From Nitrososphaerota archaeon (GTDB taxonomy: Archaea; Thermoproteota; Bathyarchaeia; Bathyarchaeales; Bathycorpusculaceae): a stretch of 7,779 nt of DNA. Made by a program: the position numbers and the translations under genes. Shown piece by piece: positions 6,510-7,779 of this stretch. Every line of letters begins with the position of its first letter. Positions within the stretch are counted from its first letter, which is position 1. Below the pieces are notes generated by a model. That model did not search any database and was not told the DNA's origin. It saw only the letters and a list, made by a program, of their open reading frames with translations. Location of the stretch: contig JAIRJY010000065.1 in assembly GCA_031260365.1 (NCBI GenBank), positions 1-7,779 on the forward strand. The letters are read 5' to 3'.

Positions 6510-6521
6510 AAAAAAAGTAAA

Positions 6522-6869
6522 ATGAACGCTATAAAAACAGTTTACTGGCTCAGGGTGTTATTAGGCATTGCTTCTGGAGTTATATCTGCAGTTGTTTCAA
6601 GGCTTCTAGAACTCAAAATAGGTCTAGATGGAACATCCGTTATTCTTTACTCGATTACACTTGCCTTATTGGTTTACTTAATATCATTTCGTTTACTAAA
6701 AATCAAATTCCAAGACAAAGTTGCAACACCATCAAAAATAACAATGACAGGCATAGGCATATACTTCATTTCCTGGTTAGCATTCTATATACTAGCGTAC
6801 ACATTTATTCTTGCAGCTACAAATTCAATACCACCAACTGCAACACCAGACATACTGCTAATGCTATAA
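6522..6869 (+). CDS. Small three-helix membrane protein, possibly EMC6-like
   Basis: This 115-residue protein has three predicted membrane helices, about residues 7-26 (from VYWLRVLLGIASG), 38-57 and 75-98 (TGIGIYFISWLAFYILAYTF), with a short basic loop near 58-72. Size, three-helix layout and the TGIG-x-YF-x-x-W motif at the third helix recall archaeal proteins labelled EMC6-like, relatives of a subunit of the eukaryotic ER membrane protein complex that helps insert membrane proteins. This assignment is from memory of the family pattern and is tentative; a plain hypothetical membrane protein is the fallback. It is the only plus-strand gene in the window, divergent from RqcH and convergent with the PIP-box gene. 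ATG 6522 is well supported by the upstream GAGG and TATA box. Confidence 0.75.
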   Translation: MNAIKTVYWLRVLLGIASGVISAVVSRLLELKIGLDGTSVILYSITLALLVYLISFRLLKIKFQDKVATPSKITMTGIGIYFISWLAFYILAYTFILAATNSIPPTATPDILLML

Positions 6870-6871
6870 AT

Positions 6872-6917
6872 ATAAAAAAATGTTTTAGTAAAAAACAGGT
6901 TTTTTTTACTCTTTTTT
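6872..6917. terminator. Bidirectional terminator between convergent genes
   Basis: GTAAAAAA (6888-6895) and TTTTTTAC (6902-6909) form an 8-bp inverted repeat. In the plus direction T8 (6900-6907) and T6 (6912-6917) follow the membrane-protein stop. In the minus direction T6 (complement of 6890-6895) and T7 (complement of an A-run near 6874-6880) follow the PIP-box gene. The plus-strand terminator overlaps the last codons and the TAA stop (6906-6908) of the minus gene. Confidence 0.55.
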
Positions 6918-7472
6918 CGCTACATCTTCAGCCGTAACCACAGGTTCAGCAGAACTTGCTTGCTTTTTTGTTTTTGCAGGCATTTTCTTATCCCCTTTAA
7001 AAAAGTTGGCTATAGTTACCTGACTTTTATCACTGCGAACAGTTTCAATTACTTCTTCACCAACTTCAGTTTCAGTTTCAGCATCGGTGTCAGCTTGAGT
7101 TTTTGAGCTGGTTGGATTTGCAGGAGCCGGAATATCCATGCGAGTTAAAATTCGCATGCAATCGCCCCAAGCAGAAAAATAGCCGCGATCAAAGTCGCCA
7201 TGAAGTCCACTTCGCATGTTATCCAAAAATTCTCGACGATATGTATGTAATGACACTTTATCACTTAAATCTAACTTTGAAAAAAACGCGTGAGTGTCAT
7301 TAGCGTTTTTTCTTGAAAGATACATTCCGTATAAAGCACGAAAGTAACCTCTGTTCCATTCAGTTTTCTGCAGTTTCTGTTTTACTCTTTCTAATTCACG
7401 TTCAGCTTCAGCGTACTGTTTGTTAACGATTAGTTGAAAATAGCGTGTTACTAATGCTTGAGGTATAGGCAT
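6906..7472 (-). CDS. Uncharacterised helical protein with C-terminal PCNA-interacting (PIP) box, in the radA operon
   Basis: I do not recognise a named family. The 188-residue protein has a helix-rich N-terminal domain (about 1-112), an acidic low-complexity linker (about 114-150, rich in Thr, Glu and Asp), then QVTIANFF (151-158), a full match to the PIP consensus Q-x-x-hydrophobic-x-x-aromatic-aromatic, and a Lys-rich tail (159-188). This order, folded domain plus flexible linker plus PIP box, is typical of sliding-clamp clients. Within the N-terminal domain RGYF-x-A-L (41-47) and RGYF-x-A-W (96-102) recur 55 residues apart, suggesting an internal duplication; the first half has a TPR-like look. 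It has no obvious nuclease, helicase or metal-binding motif. ATG 7472 lies 3 nt after the radA stop, so the two are very likely one operon, perhaps translationally coupled. A role in replication-coupled repair is an inference. Confidence 0.85.
   Translation of the reverse strand: MPIPQALVTRYFQLIVNKQYAEAERELERVKQKLQKTEWNRGYFRALYGMYLSRKNANDTHAFFSKLDLSDKVSLHTYRREFLDNMRSGLHGDFDRGYFSAWGDCMRILTRMDIPAPANPTSSKTQADTDAETETEVGEEVIETVRSDKSQVTIANFFKGDKKMPAKTKKQASSAEPVVTAEDVAKKE
6999..7022 (-). other. PIP-box coding segment
   Basis: Codons 151-158 translate as Q-V-T-I-A-N-F-F. All four consensus positions (Gln1, Ile4, Phe7, Phe8) are present, and the preceding residues SDKS and following KGDKK are hydrophilic, so the motif is exposed rather than part of a helix core. 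Confidence 0.75.
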
Positions 7473-7475
7473 ATT

Positions 7476-7779
7476 CTAGCGACCACGAGATTTAGTTGTT
7501 TTCTCTTCTTCAGAGACATCTTCTATACCGTTTTCGGTGACTTTAAGTATTTCCTCTCCATCGGGTAAATAAGGACTTGAAACAAGCCGAGCGAAACGTA
7601 TCGGACCATGTGAAGCACGTCGTAAATATATACGTGTTTGACTGGTATGACCCACAACATTGCCACCGATTGGATGTATAGCATCACCGAAAAACTGATC
7701 AGGCTTAGACATAACCTGGTTAGTTACAACCGCAACCGCGTTAAACGCACGTGCTAACGCAGTGAGTTTGTGCATGTGT
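7476..7779 (-). CDS. radA: RadA recombinase, C-terminal part, truncated by the window edge
   Basis: RadA is the archaeal RecA/Rad51 strand-exchange ATPase that forms filaments on single-stranded DNA. The last 101 codons are present; the frame runs open through 7778 and the true start, Walker A and Walker B lie outside the window. Visible are the VAVVTNQV strand, the L2 DNA-binding loop region from NQVMSKPDQFFGD to GGNVVGH, the RIYLRR strand, and the ATP-cap segment ARLVSSPYLPDGE followed by the terminal TENGIED. This matches RadA rather than RadB. Compared with the usual ending, there is an extra hydrophilic tail of about 13 residues (VSEEEKTTKSRGR). The cap position that is usually Asp in archaeal RadA and human RAD51 is Ser here. 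The downstream PIP-box gene follows after 3 nt. Confidence 0.92.
   Translation of the reverse strand, partial: HMHKLTALARAFNAVAVVTNQVMSKPDQFFGDAIHPIGGNVVGHTSQTRIYLRRASHGPIRFARLVSSPYLPDGEEILKVTENGIEDVSEEEKTTKSRGR

Noticed and set aside
7103..7303. 66-codon plus-strand frame opposite the PIP-box gene
   Set aside because: It is antisense to the well-supported radA-linked gene, with no promoter or ribosome site.

Overview
This AT-rich window (roughly one third G+C by eye) comes from an archaeon, most likely of the Thermoproteota and possibly a Bathyarchaeia-type lineage. The archaeal call rests on four things seen here: a RadA recombinase C-terminus, an archaeal-type NFACT/RqcH protein, a tRNA without an encoded CCA, and TATA-like boxes about 30-40 bp upstream of genes that mostly lack Shine-Dalgarno sites. 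The lineage is an inference from gene style; no marker in the window settles it.

Layout from left to right. Bases 1-70 may hold the start of a small hydrophobic protein that runs off the left edge on the minus strand. Bases 240-2375 (minus) encode a secreted, membrane-anchored kelch protein built from two copies of a six-blade unit. Bases 2376-3289 are a 914-bp stretch with no intact gene; it carries a G+C-rich island and the orphan tail of a double zinc ribbon. Bases 3290-3901 (minus) encode a six-helix DUF998-type membrane protein. A CAU-anticodon tRNA lies at 4156-4229 (minus). Bases 4290-6359 (minus) encode RqcH/NEMF, the ribosome quality-control NFACT protein. Divergent from it, 6522-6869 (plus) encodes a three-helix membrane protein that may be EMC6-like. 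It converges on a minus-strand pair at the right edge: an uncharacterised protein with a textbook PCNA-interacting (PIP) box at 6906-7472, and the C-terminal third of radA at 7476-7779.

The right edge is the most informative part. The PIP-box gene begins 3 nt after the radA stop, so the two are almost certainly co-transcribed, and a PCNA-binding partner of recombination or replication is the natural hypothesis for the unknown protein. The RqcH gene and its divergent membrane-protein neighbour share a 162-bp upstream region. The left half (kelch protein, decayed zinc ribbon, DUF998 protein) looks like accessory, lineage-specific content.
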